DNA of 64,000 nucleotides from Bin87 sp034423115 (GTDB lineage: Bacteria; Chloroflexota; Dehalococcoidia; Lucifugimonadales; UBA3495): contig DAOUJD010000085.1 in assembly GCA_034423115.1 (NCBI GenBank), forward strand, positions 21,595 to 85,594, given 5' to 3'. The position numbers and the translations under genes were made by a program. Below, in pieces: positions 46,310 to 54,547 of this stretch. Every line of letters begins with the position of its first letter. Within the stretch, counting starts at the first letter, position 1. A model generated the notes under the pieces. The model made no database searches. It saw only the letters and a list, made by a program, of their open reading frames with translations, and was not told the DNA's origin.

Positions 46310-46398
46310 CTAACCGTCTCCCACCAACGGCCACCCCTGAAAGCCGAACCTCCGGCGAAGACCCGCACGCGCAGGGATAGATCTTTGCAGCATCAGGG

Positions 46399-46458
46399 CA
46401 GCGTGAGCACAGCTATTAACCGTTTTCTGCAGCGTGAGCACGGCTATTAACCGTTTCC
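46399..46458 (+). repeat. Tandem direct repeat, two units, 31-bp period
   Basis: CAGCGTGAGCAC followed by RGCTATTAACCGTTTYC occurs twice with one or two differences. It could be a regulator-binding pair or an iteron-like element. Only two units are present. Confidence 0.7.
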
Positions 46459-46524
46459 GGTTCCTCCACACAGACGGGCACTACGAAGTAGCCAGAACGC
46501 AGTCGCCCAAACCCGCCGTGCCCG

Positions 46525-46552
46525 CCGCCGACCAACCTGGTCGGCGGATTTT
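46525..46552 (+). terminator. Hairpin followed by ATTTTC upstream of the terminase-like gene
   Basis: CCGCCGACC pairs perfectly with GGTCGGCGG around AACCT. It recurs in shorter form at 41967-41985. It lies about 55 bases before a start codon, so it may attenuate rather than terminate. Confidence 0.5.
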
Positions 46553-46604
46553 CATGCCCCGCCGCTCTCATCCAGGAGAAGAACGCCATGCAACGGAGGA
46601 AAAC

Positions 46605-47162
46605 ATGACGACACCGAACCGCGGCGTCGGCAAGTTCACGACTCAGAACCTCGTCGCCGTCCTCCGCGCCGTCCCCGAAAGCAACGGCACCTACGCCGAC
46701 GTAGCCCGCGTCGCCGAGGACTACGACGGCGACGTCCACCCTCGCACCATCCACAACTGGGTACAGGCCGGCAACGCCGACATGCGCGAAGGCAGGAACG
46801 CCACCGCCTACGCCCGCTTCGCGAAGATCTACGAAGACCGGCTGGCCGAACACTGCAACGCGGAAACCAACCGCAGCCGCGAACTGGACCACGCCCTCGA
46901 AATCCTCGCCCGCACCTGCGCGTGCGGCAAACCGAAGATGCCCCTTGAAGACGGCTCCCTCGCCGAATGGTGCCGAGCCTGTCAGGAACTCGACGCGACT
47001 CTCCGTCACCGACGGAGCCGGACGTCCGGCTCCGCCAAATCTCCCGAAGAGCAACGCTGGAACACCCGACGGCGGGATGACAGGTTTCGCAACCGGCAGG
47101 AGATACCAGATACTAAATTTCGCCAGCAGAGCCGCCCGGGCAGCCTCGAACACTATCCATAG
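46605..47162 (+). CDS. Terminase small subunit-like helix-turn-helix protein
   Basis: 185 residues from an ATG at 46605 with GGAGG 5 nt upstream. The N-terminal ~90 residues (TYADVARVAEDYDGDVHPRT, IHNWVQAGNAD, YARFAKIYEDRLAEHC) have the composition of phage small terminase DNA-binding domains. A Cys-rich stretch follows (CACGKPKMPL, WCRAC), probably a zinc site. The end is basic and disordered. No large terminase gene is near, so it may be a stray phage gene or a regulator. Moderate certainty. Confidence 0.55.
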   Translation: MTTPNRGVGKFTTQNLVAVLRAVPESNGTYADVARVAEDYDGDVHPRTIHNWVQAGNADMREGRNATAYARFAKIYEDRLAEHCNAETNRSRELDHALEILARTCACGKPKMPLEDGSLAEWCRACQELDATLRHRRSRTSGSAKSPEEQRWNTRRRDDRFRNRQEIPDTKFRQQSRPGSLEHYP

Positions 47163-47394
47163 GAACACGCCACCACTAGGCAGTTCAGACGGTCTCCGCG
47201 CCCAAGCCGGACCACGTCCTCGAGGAAGTAGTCTCCTTTTCGTCGAACACGCCGCCGATGCAAAGATCGCAGGGCAGCAACTCGGTCCAACGTAGAGGCT
47301 GCTAATCACGGCGTAGGAAGCGCAGTCAAAGAAGTGAGTGCGGCCGCGCAGAGGCTCACAGTCGACGGGATTCAGCCCTACGTGAGGCCGGCCC

Positions 47395-47457
47395 AAAAAA
47401 CGAAAGACCCCGTTTCCGGGGCCTTTCGGTGTGGCGGAGGTCTCTAGTCTCATCCAC
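47395..47457 (-). ncRNA. Candidate small RNA with its own promoter and terminator
   Basis: On the minus strand a perfect TATAAT lies at 47469-47464. About 35 bases further begins CGAAAGGCCCCG-GAAA-CGGGGTCTTTCG (47428-47401), followed by TTTTTT, a textbook Rho-independent terminator. That would give a transcript of roughly 60 nt. No good -35 is seen (TTGTCG is 19 bp upstream of the -10). The hairpin may instead end transcription from the membrane gene that stops at 47643. Confidence 0.45.
47401..47428 (-). terminator. Rho-independent terminator, minus strand
   Basis: An 11-bp stem with one mismatch around a GAAA-type loop, followed on the minus strand by six T residues at 47400-47395. Confidence 0.8.
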
Positions 47458-47642
47458 GGGTACATTATAGCCAGCAGCCTACATCGCGCGACAAGCCGCC
47501 CGGGCTACGGTGCGGGGACATACCAGACATCCAGGGCAGATAAGTACATCCGACGCCTGCCACGGTCCAACGGCAGAGTTACAGGCAGACCACGGAAAAT
47601 GACCTGCCACGGCATGCTTCTTCGTCAGAAGCAGGTCTCCCA

Positions 47643-49811
47643 TCACCAACTGGCAGCCATCAATCCAAAATTCAGATCATCGCCGTACAAGGCCGCCGAC
47701 CTCAGAAAATACTCCTGCGCCTCCTCCGGACGACCCTGAAGAATGCGCAGCTTCCCCATGCCGTTCAGCAACTCCGCCTCAAAGCTCGTGTAATGATCAA
47801 ATTCCCCACTCTCCATCAGATCCCCTGCCCGATGCAACCAGCCCTCGACCACGACGAGATCTACGTCATCGGTAAGCGAATGGCTCCCAGTCGTGCGGTT
47901 CGTAATTGAACGCTCGTAAAGGTCGCCCGCCAAACGCTCAAGAACTGGGAAGACCATACCATTCAAGCAATAAGGATCATCTTCGGCTCGCTCCACGAAA
48001 TCTGACAACAGGCCGGCGTCCTCAGCGTGCCCGAAGTGCACTATCGACGAAACGTATGAGCAATGTGCATAGAGCAACCTGTTGCGGTTTGAACGATCCG
48101 CGCCGTCTTCCGGCCGAGTGCCCAACAACCAGTCTCCATACCTGAGCGCCACGTCAGTCAGCTGATAACTCGGTTCAGAGGAACCTCCGGCAACCGCCGT
48201 CACCAACGCGGTAGGGCCACCCCACGTCAACGTCAAGTTACCCAACTCCGGAAACGCGGAGCCATAGGCCCAGTAAACGTCGCGATCCACATTTCCTACG
48301 TAATGGTTCATCACCGCCGTAGTCAGGTCAGGCGGATGATGGAAAGAATTCCGCAAAAAGTTCGTCGAGTACACCAAGCCATCGATGTTGACCAGCCTAA
48401 CATCTGGACGGTCACCCACCACGAAATGTCGGTAACCCAGCGCATGAGTGGCCAAGTCCCCAGCCACCATAAGCGTCGCACCCTCGCCGACCGACTCAAA
48501 GACGAAATCAGCGTACCGTTCCGAGAAATCGTCGCCCCTACGCTCGCCAACGTCCCAACTCATGCCCAACGAGGCTCCGACCAGCGCCAAGCCCAGGCAA
48601 AACGCCACAACCGCACCGGCGCCCGGGCGACCAAACGGTCCCCCTACACGTCTAAACCAGCCTGAGTCCCACCGACGGGCCAGGAAATCCAGTCCCAGCG
48701 CGAACCCTACGGCTACCACCCCGTAGGCTACCAGAGGATACGCCTGGAACACCTGAATGCCATGGTCGTCATACTCGTTTCGCAACGGAACGAGCAGCAA
48801 CAGGCCGTTGCACACGAACGCAGCAACTCCGAATACAGCGAACCACCAAGTGGCTCGCTCAGCGTCAGTAACGACAAGCGCACGACGTCGCACGATCACC
48901 CAGACGAACCCGACGACCACTATGAGTGCGCCTAAGAAGGCGGTCTGATAGGCCACGTCCTGTGCCAACCAGCCGGCGTACCCCGCCATGTCCTCCCAAC
49001 CCCAAGACGACTGAACGTCTACTTGGCTGTAGTTACGCCGGCCGATGTAAGCAGCCAAGTCCCCCAACCCACGGAAGGGCTCGATGAAACTGAAGGCGGG
49101 GGCAGCCCTCGAATATGCGTACAGCCACGCATACGGAACCCCTGCAAAAACGACCAGCAAGCCCAGTCCCACCGGCGCGTTTCTCATCACGTGCCGCCGC
49201 AAAGGCCAAAGCCCGACTGCCAACGCTGGAGCGGACAAGGCCATCAACGGCCAGTTGTTGGCCAAGCCAAGCCCGTAAAGCGCTGGCCCGAGCAGCCAAG
49301 GCCACTTTCGATGAGGATCACGCCATAGTTCAACCAAGCACAGCGTCACGCCGAAGAACAGCAACGCGTTCAGCGTATAAACCTCGGTAATGACCGCCTG
49401 CGACCAAAAACTGTCGCAAACCGCCAAAACCCACGCACCGAGAAGCGCCACCCCCGGGATGACTCCGAGACGACGGCATACCAGGTAAACGACGCCCGTA
49501 GTCAGCGAACCGAAAACCGCTGACAGCAAATGGCCCTTCACCACCGCCGATCCAAACGGCACCTGCTGGAACAGGTAATGAACGACCGTAAACACCGGAT
49601 ACCCAGGCGGGTGCTCCACCCCGAGGAACACCCCGTTGATGATGAACAGGCCGTCATCCTCGCCCACCACCCCGGTAGGCATCGTCAACGCATACAGCGC
49701 CAACGGCGCAAAGACCGCCAGAGCCAACATGAGCCCTGGCGGTCTTTCTAACCCGACGACACGCCAACGACCGAACGGAAGCGACCACATCGTCGATAGC
49801 CCAGCATTCAC
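47643..49811 (-). CDS. DUF2723 polytopic membrane protein (glycosyltransferase-like)
   Basis: 722 residues starting at a GTG at 49811, 9 nt after the stop of the pilin-like gene; an ATG at 49790 is possible. About twelve membrane segments fill residues 22-420. The first loop has the acidic signature GVVGEDDGLFIINGVFLGVEHPPGYP, as in DUF2723/PMT-like C-type glycosyltransferases. A soluble C-terminal domain follows, ending in a TPR-like stretch (LLNGMGKLRILQGRPEEAQEYFL). Family members probably transfer sugars from lipid carriers outside the membrane. It is likely cotranscribed with the upstream pilin-like gene. Confidence 0.8.
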   Translation of the reverse strand: MNAGLSTMWSLPFGRWRVVGLERPPGLMLALAVFAPLALYALTMPTGVVGEDDGLFIINGVFLGVEHPPGYPVFTVVHYLFQQVPFGSAVVKGHLLSAVFGSLTTGVVYLVCRRLGVIPGVALLGAWVLAVCDSFWSQAVITEVYTLNALLFFGVTLCLVELWRDPHRKWPWLLGPALYGLGLANNWPLMALSAPALAVGLWPLRRHVMRNAPVGLGLLVVFAGVPYAWLYAYSRAAPAFSFIEPFRGLGDLAAYIGRRNYSQVDVQSSWGWEDMAGYAGWLAQDVAYQTAFLGALIVVVGFVWVIVRRRALVVTDAERATWWFAVFGVAAFVCNGLLLLVPLRNEYDDHGIQVFQAYPLVAYGVVAVGFALGLDFLARRWDSGWFRRVGGPFGRPGAGAVVAFCLGLALVGASLGMSWDVGERRGDDFSERYADFVFESVGEGATLMVAGDLATHALGYRHFVVGDRPDVRLVNIDGLVYSTNFLRNSFHHPPDLTTAVMNHYVGNVDRDVYWAYGSAFPELGNLTLTWGGPTALVTAVAGGSSEPSYQLTDVALRYGDWLLGTRPEDGADRSNRNRLLYAHCSYVSSIVHFGHAEDAGLLSDFVERAEDDPYCLNGMVFPVLERLAGDLYERSITNRTTGSHSLTDDVDLVVVEGWLHRAGDLMESGEFDHYTSFEAELLNGMGKLRILQGRPEEAQEYFLRSAALYGDDLNFGLMAASW

Positions 49812-49820
49812 AGCATTAGG

Positions 49821-50474
49821 CTAATTCGCCGCGTACCACACTCCCTGAGCAGCCAGGTACATCCACCGCTTACCGCGGTCCAACGGCAACGTGCCGGGAG
49901 AACCTCGACGGGCGGCGGTCGCCGTATCAAAGTCAATGCCGATGTTGCCCAAGTTGTCGCGCCACGGCGTGTTCGCAAAAGCCTTGTTGACCGCAGCCGT
50001 GCCGTCCGTCGAAAGCGTAGGGGGAACATTCACGTCGAAGGGGGCTGTGCCCGGATTGCCGACCACCCACGGATTCCAAGTATCGGGCGGACAGTCCGCC
50101 GGACGCTGGGCCTGGATGCCGGCAATCACAGCGTTCGCGTTATCAGCGTTGGCAGTCGCCAACGGCGAGGACAGCATCTGCTGCTGCAGCAGATTGTCGC
50201 AGTCCAGGCCAACCCCAATGTTGCCCACTTCGCCGCCGGCAGGACGCACGATGTCCAGCACCACGAAGTTGATGATGAGCGACGCGCCGCCAATCAGTAC
50301 CGCGCCAATCAGGGCGTTGCGCATACCTGCGACGCCTTGTTGGACTTTCTGCTGATCTCCGCCGGCGCCCATGTAGCTGATGACGCCCATCACGAAGAAA
50401 AACCCTGCAACGCTCAGTGCGAGACCGACGACTGCGTAGAACGCAATGTCGATTAGTCCCTGGAGTCCAGACAT
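49821..50474 (-). CDS. VirB2/TrbC-like pilin with a long C-terminal extension
   Basis: 217 residues from an ATG at 50474 with GGAGG 6 nt upstream. Two membrane segments in tandem (AFYAVVGLALSVAGFFFVMG and ALIGAVLIGGASLIINFVV) separated by a short charged loop (GAGGDQQKVQQGVAG) are the TrbC/VirB2 pilin layout. The C-terminal ~130 residues are an extra, soluble, Asn/Pro-rich region. No other type IV secretion gene (VirB4, VirB6, VirD4) is in the window, so this may be a stray or part of an element continuing elsewhere. Confidence 0.65.
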   Translation of the reverse strand: MSGLQGLIDIAFYAVVGLALSVAGFFFVMGVISYMGAGGDQQKVQQGVAGMRNALIGAVLIGGASLIINFVVLDIVRPAGGEVGNIGVGLDCDNLLQQQMLSSPLATANADNANAVIAGIQAQRPADCPPDTWNPWVVGNPGTAPFDVNVPPTLSTDGTAAVNKAFANTPWRDNLGNIGIDFDTATAARRGSPGTLPLDRGKRWMYLAAQGVWYAAN

Positions 50475-50606
50475 GCTAAACCTCCTTGTCTGAGACGGAT
50501 TTAGGCGATTATGCCAGCGGGCCAAAAATTCACGAAAATCCAGCCCGGGCGGACATACGGACCGCTAGACAGGAGGGTGGTACATTGTAAGAGCCCTGCA
50601 AGCCTT

Positions 50607-50685
50607 CCCCCGTCGGAGTGGACATTCACTCCGGCGGGGGTTGCAGTTTTCGGGCGAGCGCCGCTTCTTACCGCGAGGCGGCGCT
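50607..50685 (+). promoter_or_regulatory. Two strong leader hairpins
   Basis: Hairpin 1: CCCCCG-T-CGGAGTG (607-620) with CACTCCG-G-CGGGGG (627-640), 13 paired bases and a 6-nt loop, followed by TTGCAGTTTTC. Hairpin 2: AGCGCCGC with GCGGCGCT at 50657-50685, followed by GCCTTTT. They lie in the leader of the small gene at 50716 and in the divergent region upstream of the pilin gene. They may be terminators or attenuators. Confidence 0.6.
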
Positions 50686-50715
50686 GCCTTTTGGCGGGCG
50701 GGTATGGAGGTAGCC

Positions 50716-50961
50716 ATGCAGGAACGGATCGAGCAGCACAGGCTGAACATGGACAGGCGAGGCAGGGGCCTCAGGGACGCTCTGGAGAGGCTGAGAAAGT
50801 CAACGCCAGGGTCGGAAGCAGAGAGCACGGCCGCATACGAGTGCCTGACGACAATCGCCGAGTGGCAGAAAGCAGGGCAGGCCTACATCGAAGAGATCAC
50901 CGAGCAGGCGATGGACGCAAACCAGCAACTGAGCGAGGCGCGGAGCCGAGGCGACATATAG
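50716..50961 (+). CDS. Small coiled-coil protein, 81 aa
   Basis: From an ATG at 50716 with GGAGG 5 nt upstream. Highly charged and helical throughout (MQERIEQHRLNMDRRGRGLR, ALERLRKS, EITEQAMDANQQLSEARS). No signal or membrane segment. Unknown function; a scaffold or antitoxin-like role cannot be excluded. Confidence 0.55.
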   Translation: MQERIEQHRLNMDRRGRGLRDALERLRKSTPGSEAESTAAYECLTTIAEWQKAGQAYIEEITEQAMDANQQLSEARSRGDI

Positions 50962-51108
50962 CCGCCAGCGTTGACAAAGGGGTGGCACTTTGTCAACACG
51001 CTCCGGCAAACCACCACGGTAGGCCCGATACGCCAGCCGCCGGCGTTGTAACGACACTTCGCGGTTACGTATGATGGCCCCGCTCCACCCGCCAAGGCGA
51101 GGAAAGAC

Positions 51109-51465
51109 ATGACGCAAGATCCGAACGAAGCCCGAGCCGACAACGGAGGCCCACACCACGCAACGAACGGAAACCGGCCGCCGGGAATCGTCACCCGTAA
51201 TCGGCGCAGCCTGATACTGACGGTCGCCGCAGTGGCCGCAGTAGCCGCCGCTGGGGTGGCGTGGCTGGGCGTCCGTCTGGATACGCAGTGGCTGGCCCTG
51301 GCGGGCATCGGAATATTCCTGGCAATGGCCGTCGTGTGGTCGGCGTTGGCGCTGGTCGCCGCGTTCAAACTGTTGAAAACCGCCCGCTGGCGCGCCGCGC
51401 CGCCAGCCAGCACAGCAAGCTCCAACAAGGCTACCGACGCCGACCATGAACACCGAGGAGATTAA
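51109..51465 (+). CDS. Two-segment membrane protein, 118 aa
   Basis: From an ATG at 51109 with GAGGAAAG upstream. A disordered polar N-terminus is followed by two membrane segments (LILTVAAVAAVAAAGVAWLG and WLALAGIGIFLAMAVVWSAL) and a basic, Ser/Ala-rich tail. It is of the kind often seen in mobile-element cargo. Unrecognised family. Confidence 0.6.
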   Translation: MTQDPNEARADNGGPHHATNGNRPPGIVTRNRRSLILTVAAVAAVAAAGVAWLGVRLDTQWLALAGIGIFLAMAVVWSALALVAAFKLLKTARWRAAPPASTASSNKATDADHEHRGD

Positions 51466-51644
51466 CCGTTCGAGGGGATTCGCTACCAAGAAATGATGGC
51501 GACCAAACTGTGCACATCCGATGCTCCCACCCGAAGCAGGGCCACCACCCTCATCCAGCGCCGTCTAGAAATTCGGCCAGAAAGCCCTGGGCTGGAAGTG
51601 GAGCTGGGAGGGATGCCACGCACGAAGAAAGAACGAGGTCGCCG

Positions 51645-51837
51645 ATGGCGCTGAAGTTCCCACCCAGGATTGACGCCACGCCGGATCAGATTGCCCATGT
51701 GGTGTTGAACGCCGGACGGCCCAAGGGCCCAGCATGGGCACGGAAGTGTCGTTGCGTGGACTGCGGGGGAAGTCAACTATCCCGAAACGCTGTACAACGA
51801 CGGAAGGTGCGAAAGCTGCGACTACGCGGCAGCCTGA
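51645..51837 (+). pseudogene. Small zinc-ribbon gene split by a G-run frameshift
   Basis: Starts at an ATG at 51645 with GAGG 6 nt upstream: MALKFPPRIDATPDQIAHVV, then KCRCVDCG. A GGGGG run at 51765-51769 shifts the frame. Dropping one G gives EVNYPETLYNDGRCESCDYA, completing a four-cysteine zinc ribbon and ending at a TGA at 51835, shortly before the next gene. Either a single-base insertion or an assembly error is likely. The next gene starts 22 bases later. Confidence 0.55.
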
Positions 51838-51859
51838 ACAAGCAAACGGACTGTCCATC

Positions 51860-52393
51860 ATGGGTTTGGCATTAACGACGGAACACGTCTGCCAGGTGAT
51901 TGCCGAATGGGAACCAATGGGTTTCCCGTGGAACTCGTGGCGCGAAGACCAAACTCGCTATGCCCTGATCGACCCTATCATACGAGCCTTGGGATGGAAC
52001 ACCGCTGACCCGAAAGAGTGTTCCATTGAGCATTACTTACAGAATGAACAGGGCGAACACGGATGGGTGGACTATGCGCTGTTTGCAGAGCACGACATTC
52101 ACGCCCACGTCAAGGGAGAAGCCTACCCGTCCATATTGATCGAAGCCAAGGCGTTGCGGGTTCCGCTTGATGGCCACGTTGAGCAACTGGCTTGGTATAT
52201 CGAAGCGGCCAAAATGACGGAGGGGTTGGGCGTCCTGACCAACGGCAGCGAATGGTGGATTTACGATTCCAGAAGCATCATGTCGCCGTCCCCATTGACG
52301 CTGGCGAAAGTGGACATCACGAAGGGGCGGGGCGGCGCAGCGGCGCGGATTCTGCAACGCTACCTGAACGCTGGAAGACCCTACTCTGGCTGA
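51860..52393 (+). CDS. HsdR N-terminal-like PD-(D/E)xK nuclease domain protein
   Basis: 177 residues from an ATG at 51860. EDQTRYALIDPIIRALGW is the typical opening of type I restriction R-subunit nuclease domains. It is followed by WVDYALF (Asp71) and SILIEAKALR (Glu95-x-Lys97), the D...E-x-K catalytic set, then the LAWYIEAAKMTEGLGVLTNG helix-strand that ends the domain. There is no helicase domain, so it is a stand-alone nuclease-like protein common in accessory regions. Activity is plausible because the catalytic residues are intact. Confidence 0.75.
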   Translation: MGLALTTEHVCQVIAEWEPMGFPWNSWREDQTRYALIDPIIRALGWNTADPKECSIEHYLQNEQGEHGWVDYALFAEHDIHAHVKGEAYPSILIEAKALRVPLDGHVEQLAWYIEAAKMTEGLGVLTNGSEWWIYDSRSIMSPSPLTLAKVDITKGRGGAAARILQRYLNAGRPYSG

Positions 52394-52415
52394 AATTCAA
52401 TGCAAATTCCCACGG

Positions 52416-53372
52416 CTATTCCGACGGGATGATCCCCAGCCGCACGGCAATCATGACGGCGTCCAGGCGACTGGACGCACCCAGCCTGCGTCTCAGGTTC
52501 TCGATGTGTTTCCGCACCGTGTACCAACTTACGCCCAGTTCGTCCGCGATGTACTTCGTCTCCCATCCCAACGCGAGATAGGACAGCACCTCCAACTGCC
52601 GGTCGGTCAGACGCACCTCACGCGGTTCAGTTTCGGAATGCTGCCTTTCGTCGGATCCAACAACATCTGGCGACCGGGGCCCAGGAATACCAAAAACCGC
52701 TCTACGAATCCCTGCTTGGAAGTCTTCCGGACTCTGTCCTGGACCGCCGTCTTGGCGCATTCGACGCGACTGTTCCCCACCATGTTCAGGGCCGGAACTC
52801 CGGAACAGCCGTTCCTCCTCTTCCTCCTCGCCCGCCACGCCGAGCACCTCCTCTCTCGAGCGTGACAAGAAAGTCCTCGGGTACTCATACCTTGCTTCAT
52901 CAAACCAGCGACCCGCCGCGCCGCCCAGTTCAACCAGCCGCGCGACGTCTGCCGCTGCCGCCTCTTCCCCCGCATCGCCGAACAGGTACACCAACAGCGG
53001 CCCGCTCTGTTCGACCCCCGACACCGCCATCGGTGTGACGACCAACCACTTCCACTCTCCCCAGGAACACCGAGCCCGCAGCCTGGCCCGACCTGGCATC
53101 TGGCCATCCCGCAGACTCCGCATCATGGGGCAACCGTCCTCGCAACCCTCGGACAACGTGACGTCCACCGCACCGCCCGCCACGGCGGAACAACGCCTGC
53201 CGACGACGCGTTCCGGCCTGTAGCCCAGAATCTCGTGGGCGCGGTCGTTCCAGAAAACGACCGTCTGGTCCGTCGTCAGCACGAACGCTCCGCACGACAC
53301 CGACGACAGCAGCCCGAACAGCCCATCCGGCGTCAAGTTGTCTATCTCCCGCCCGTGGACCACGTGGTCCAA
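52416..53372 (-). CDS. PAS-domain LuxR-family transcriptional regulator
   Basis: 318 residues. An N-terminal PAS domain (about 15-135: FVLTTDQTVVFWNDRAHEIL, GYRPERVVGRRC) is followed by a linker rich in Glu/Arg/Gly and a C-terminal LuxR helix-turn-helix (LTDRQLEVLSYLALGWETK, YIADELGVSWYTVRKHIENL). The central stretch (EHGGEQSRRMRQDGGPGQSP) looks low-complexity and may be a lost or altered frame. PAS-LuxR proteins sense a ligand or redox signal and activate transcription. Targets unknown; nothing obvious is divergent to it. Confidence 0.8.
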   Translation of the reverse strand: MDHVVHGREIDNLTPDGLFGLLSSVSCGAFVLTTDQTVVFWNDRAHEILGYRPERVVGRRCSAVAGGAVDVTLSEGCEDGCPMMRSLRDGQMPGRARLRARCSWGEWKWLVVTPMAVSGVEQSGPLLVYLFGDAGEEAAAADVARLVELGGAAGRWFDEARYEYPRTFLSRSREEVLGVAGEEEEEERLFRSSGPEHGGEQSRRMRQDGGPGQSPEDFQAGIRRAVFGIPGPRSPDVVGSDERQHSETEPREVRLTDRQLEVLSYLALGWETKYIADELGVSWYTVRKHIENLRRRLGASSRLDAVMIAVRLGIIPSE

Positions 53373-53720
53373 CGAGCACCCGTTCTCGAAACCCGCCCTT
53401 ATCGGACGTCTCCGACAGCAGCCTCACCCGCAACCACCGCACCAGCAAAACGTAAGCTCCCCGTAACGTATGGTCTATTAGACATTTGCCTTATTCACGT
53501 TGGGCCGCTATCTGCGCCCAAGAAACCAATTCATAAACAATGCAGGAATAACATTCAGCCTCTGTACTACTGATACGACATCACGTCGTTGACGGTTGTA
53601 CGACATAAGCACTACACTCCCTCCGCGTCGAGGTCAGTGAACCAGATGGGACCGATGAACTCTCGTCCCGCCGGGGCTGAACACGGCTCAACACCAAAGA
53701 CCCCGAGCGGAGGTTTGCCC
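53373..53720. other. Intergenic region between the regulator and the small gene at 53.7 kb
   Basis: About 350 bases, lower in GC than its neighbours (run at 53500-53610). Likely the promoter of the regulator on the minus strand. No certain hexamers. Confidence 0.35.
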
Positions 53721-54176
53721 ATGAAGAATGATCACGTAGCCGATGCCAGGCACCCTGGTCAGGCCATTCTCCAGCAGTGGCTGTACGGGGCGGAACCCGG
53801 CAACTTGCCCGTCCTCAAGTCGCGGCCAGAGGCGGTCGGAAATTACCTCACTGAACGGCACGACCATTGCGGCAGAAACGTCAACCGTCCGGAACCCAAT
53901 GCCACGGACGACCTCGGCCCGTTCCGCAAACGCTGCCCAGATTGGCGGCCAAGGAACCGCAGGTTGCTCTACTCGTCAAAGCGCTGCGTCCATAGCGAGA
54001 GGAGGAGACGGAGCTCGTCAGGATGCCGGCGTTCGCAGGAGCTGCGCCAAGCTGCAAGCCCTGCATCAAGTCGTCGTTCGAGGGTGGTCAACGCCTACGC
54101 GACGAGCGGGGTCTCCGGGGTCCGACAAGCGGATGACCTTTCCGTAAACGGTTCGCGTCGCTCGAATCAACTCTAA
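53721..54176 (+). CDS. Questionable small protein
   Basis: An ATG at 53721 with a good GGAGG site 7 nt upstream. The first ~55 residues (MKNDHVADARHPGQAILQQW, LPVLKSRPEAVGNYLTERHD) look protein-like. Afterwards the translation becomes Arg/Ser-rich and random, which suggests a frameshift or truncation. No family recognised. Confidence 0.3.
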   Translation: MKNDHVADARHPGQAILQQWLYGAEPGNLPVLKSRPEAVGNYLTERHDHCGRNVNRPEPNATDDLGPFRKRCPDWRPRNRRLLYSSKRCVHSERRRRSSSGCRRSQELRQAASPASSRRSRVVNAYATSGVSGVRQADDLSVNGSRRSNQL

Positions 54177-54547
54177 CCGCCACCCTGCTCGGAGCCGGGC
54201 ACAAAGACCGCTTGGCTGCAACCGGACCTGTTGCTGCGCCAACCGTCAGGGCCGACGCTCAAGGGCTCTGCATGCCATTCCTCCGGCAATCTCCGCGGCC
54301 CAGCGTCGGTGACCACGCCTGCAACCTGCGTAACGGCAATTGGGCCCGCCGCCCATCCCGTTGTTGGTAGAAGCCGCAAAGCGAAACGGTATGGGAATCG
54401 GCATATGGCGATTCTGGGCGGCAAACCCTCGAACGAAGCCGTCCGTCAGGCGCCTGTAACCATGAGGCGATGCGTCGGCATTGCGACGCATCAAAGCCTT
54501 GCGCAACCGCGACGTGAACGGCACGGATGACGACAAGGAGAAACGTT
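54177..54547. other. Intergenic region upstream of the four-segment membrane protein
   Basis: About 370 bases with no convincing gene. An AAGGAG ribosome site lies at 54535-54540 for the next gene. Confidence 0.35.

Larger units (their letters stand above)
46075..46604. other. Spacer with a module B repeat, a direct repeat and a hairpin
   Basis: About 530 bases without a gene: module B copy 6 at 46150-46309, a tandem direct repeat at 46399-46458 and a hairpin at 46525-46547. It ends at the ribosome site of the next gene. Confidence 0.5.

Noticed and set aside
46416..47465. A 349-residue minus-strand frame
   Set aside because: Overlaps a candidate promoter, a terminator and the terminase-like gene; composition is random.
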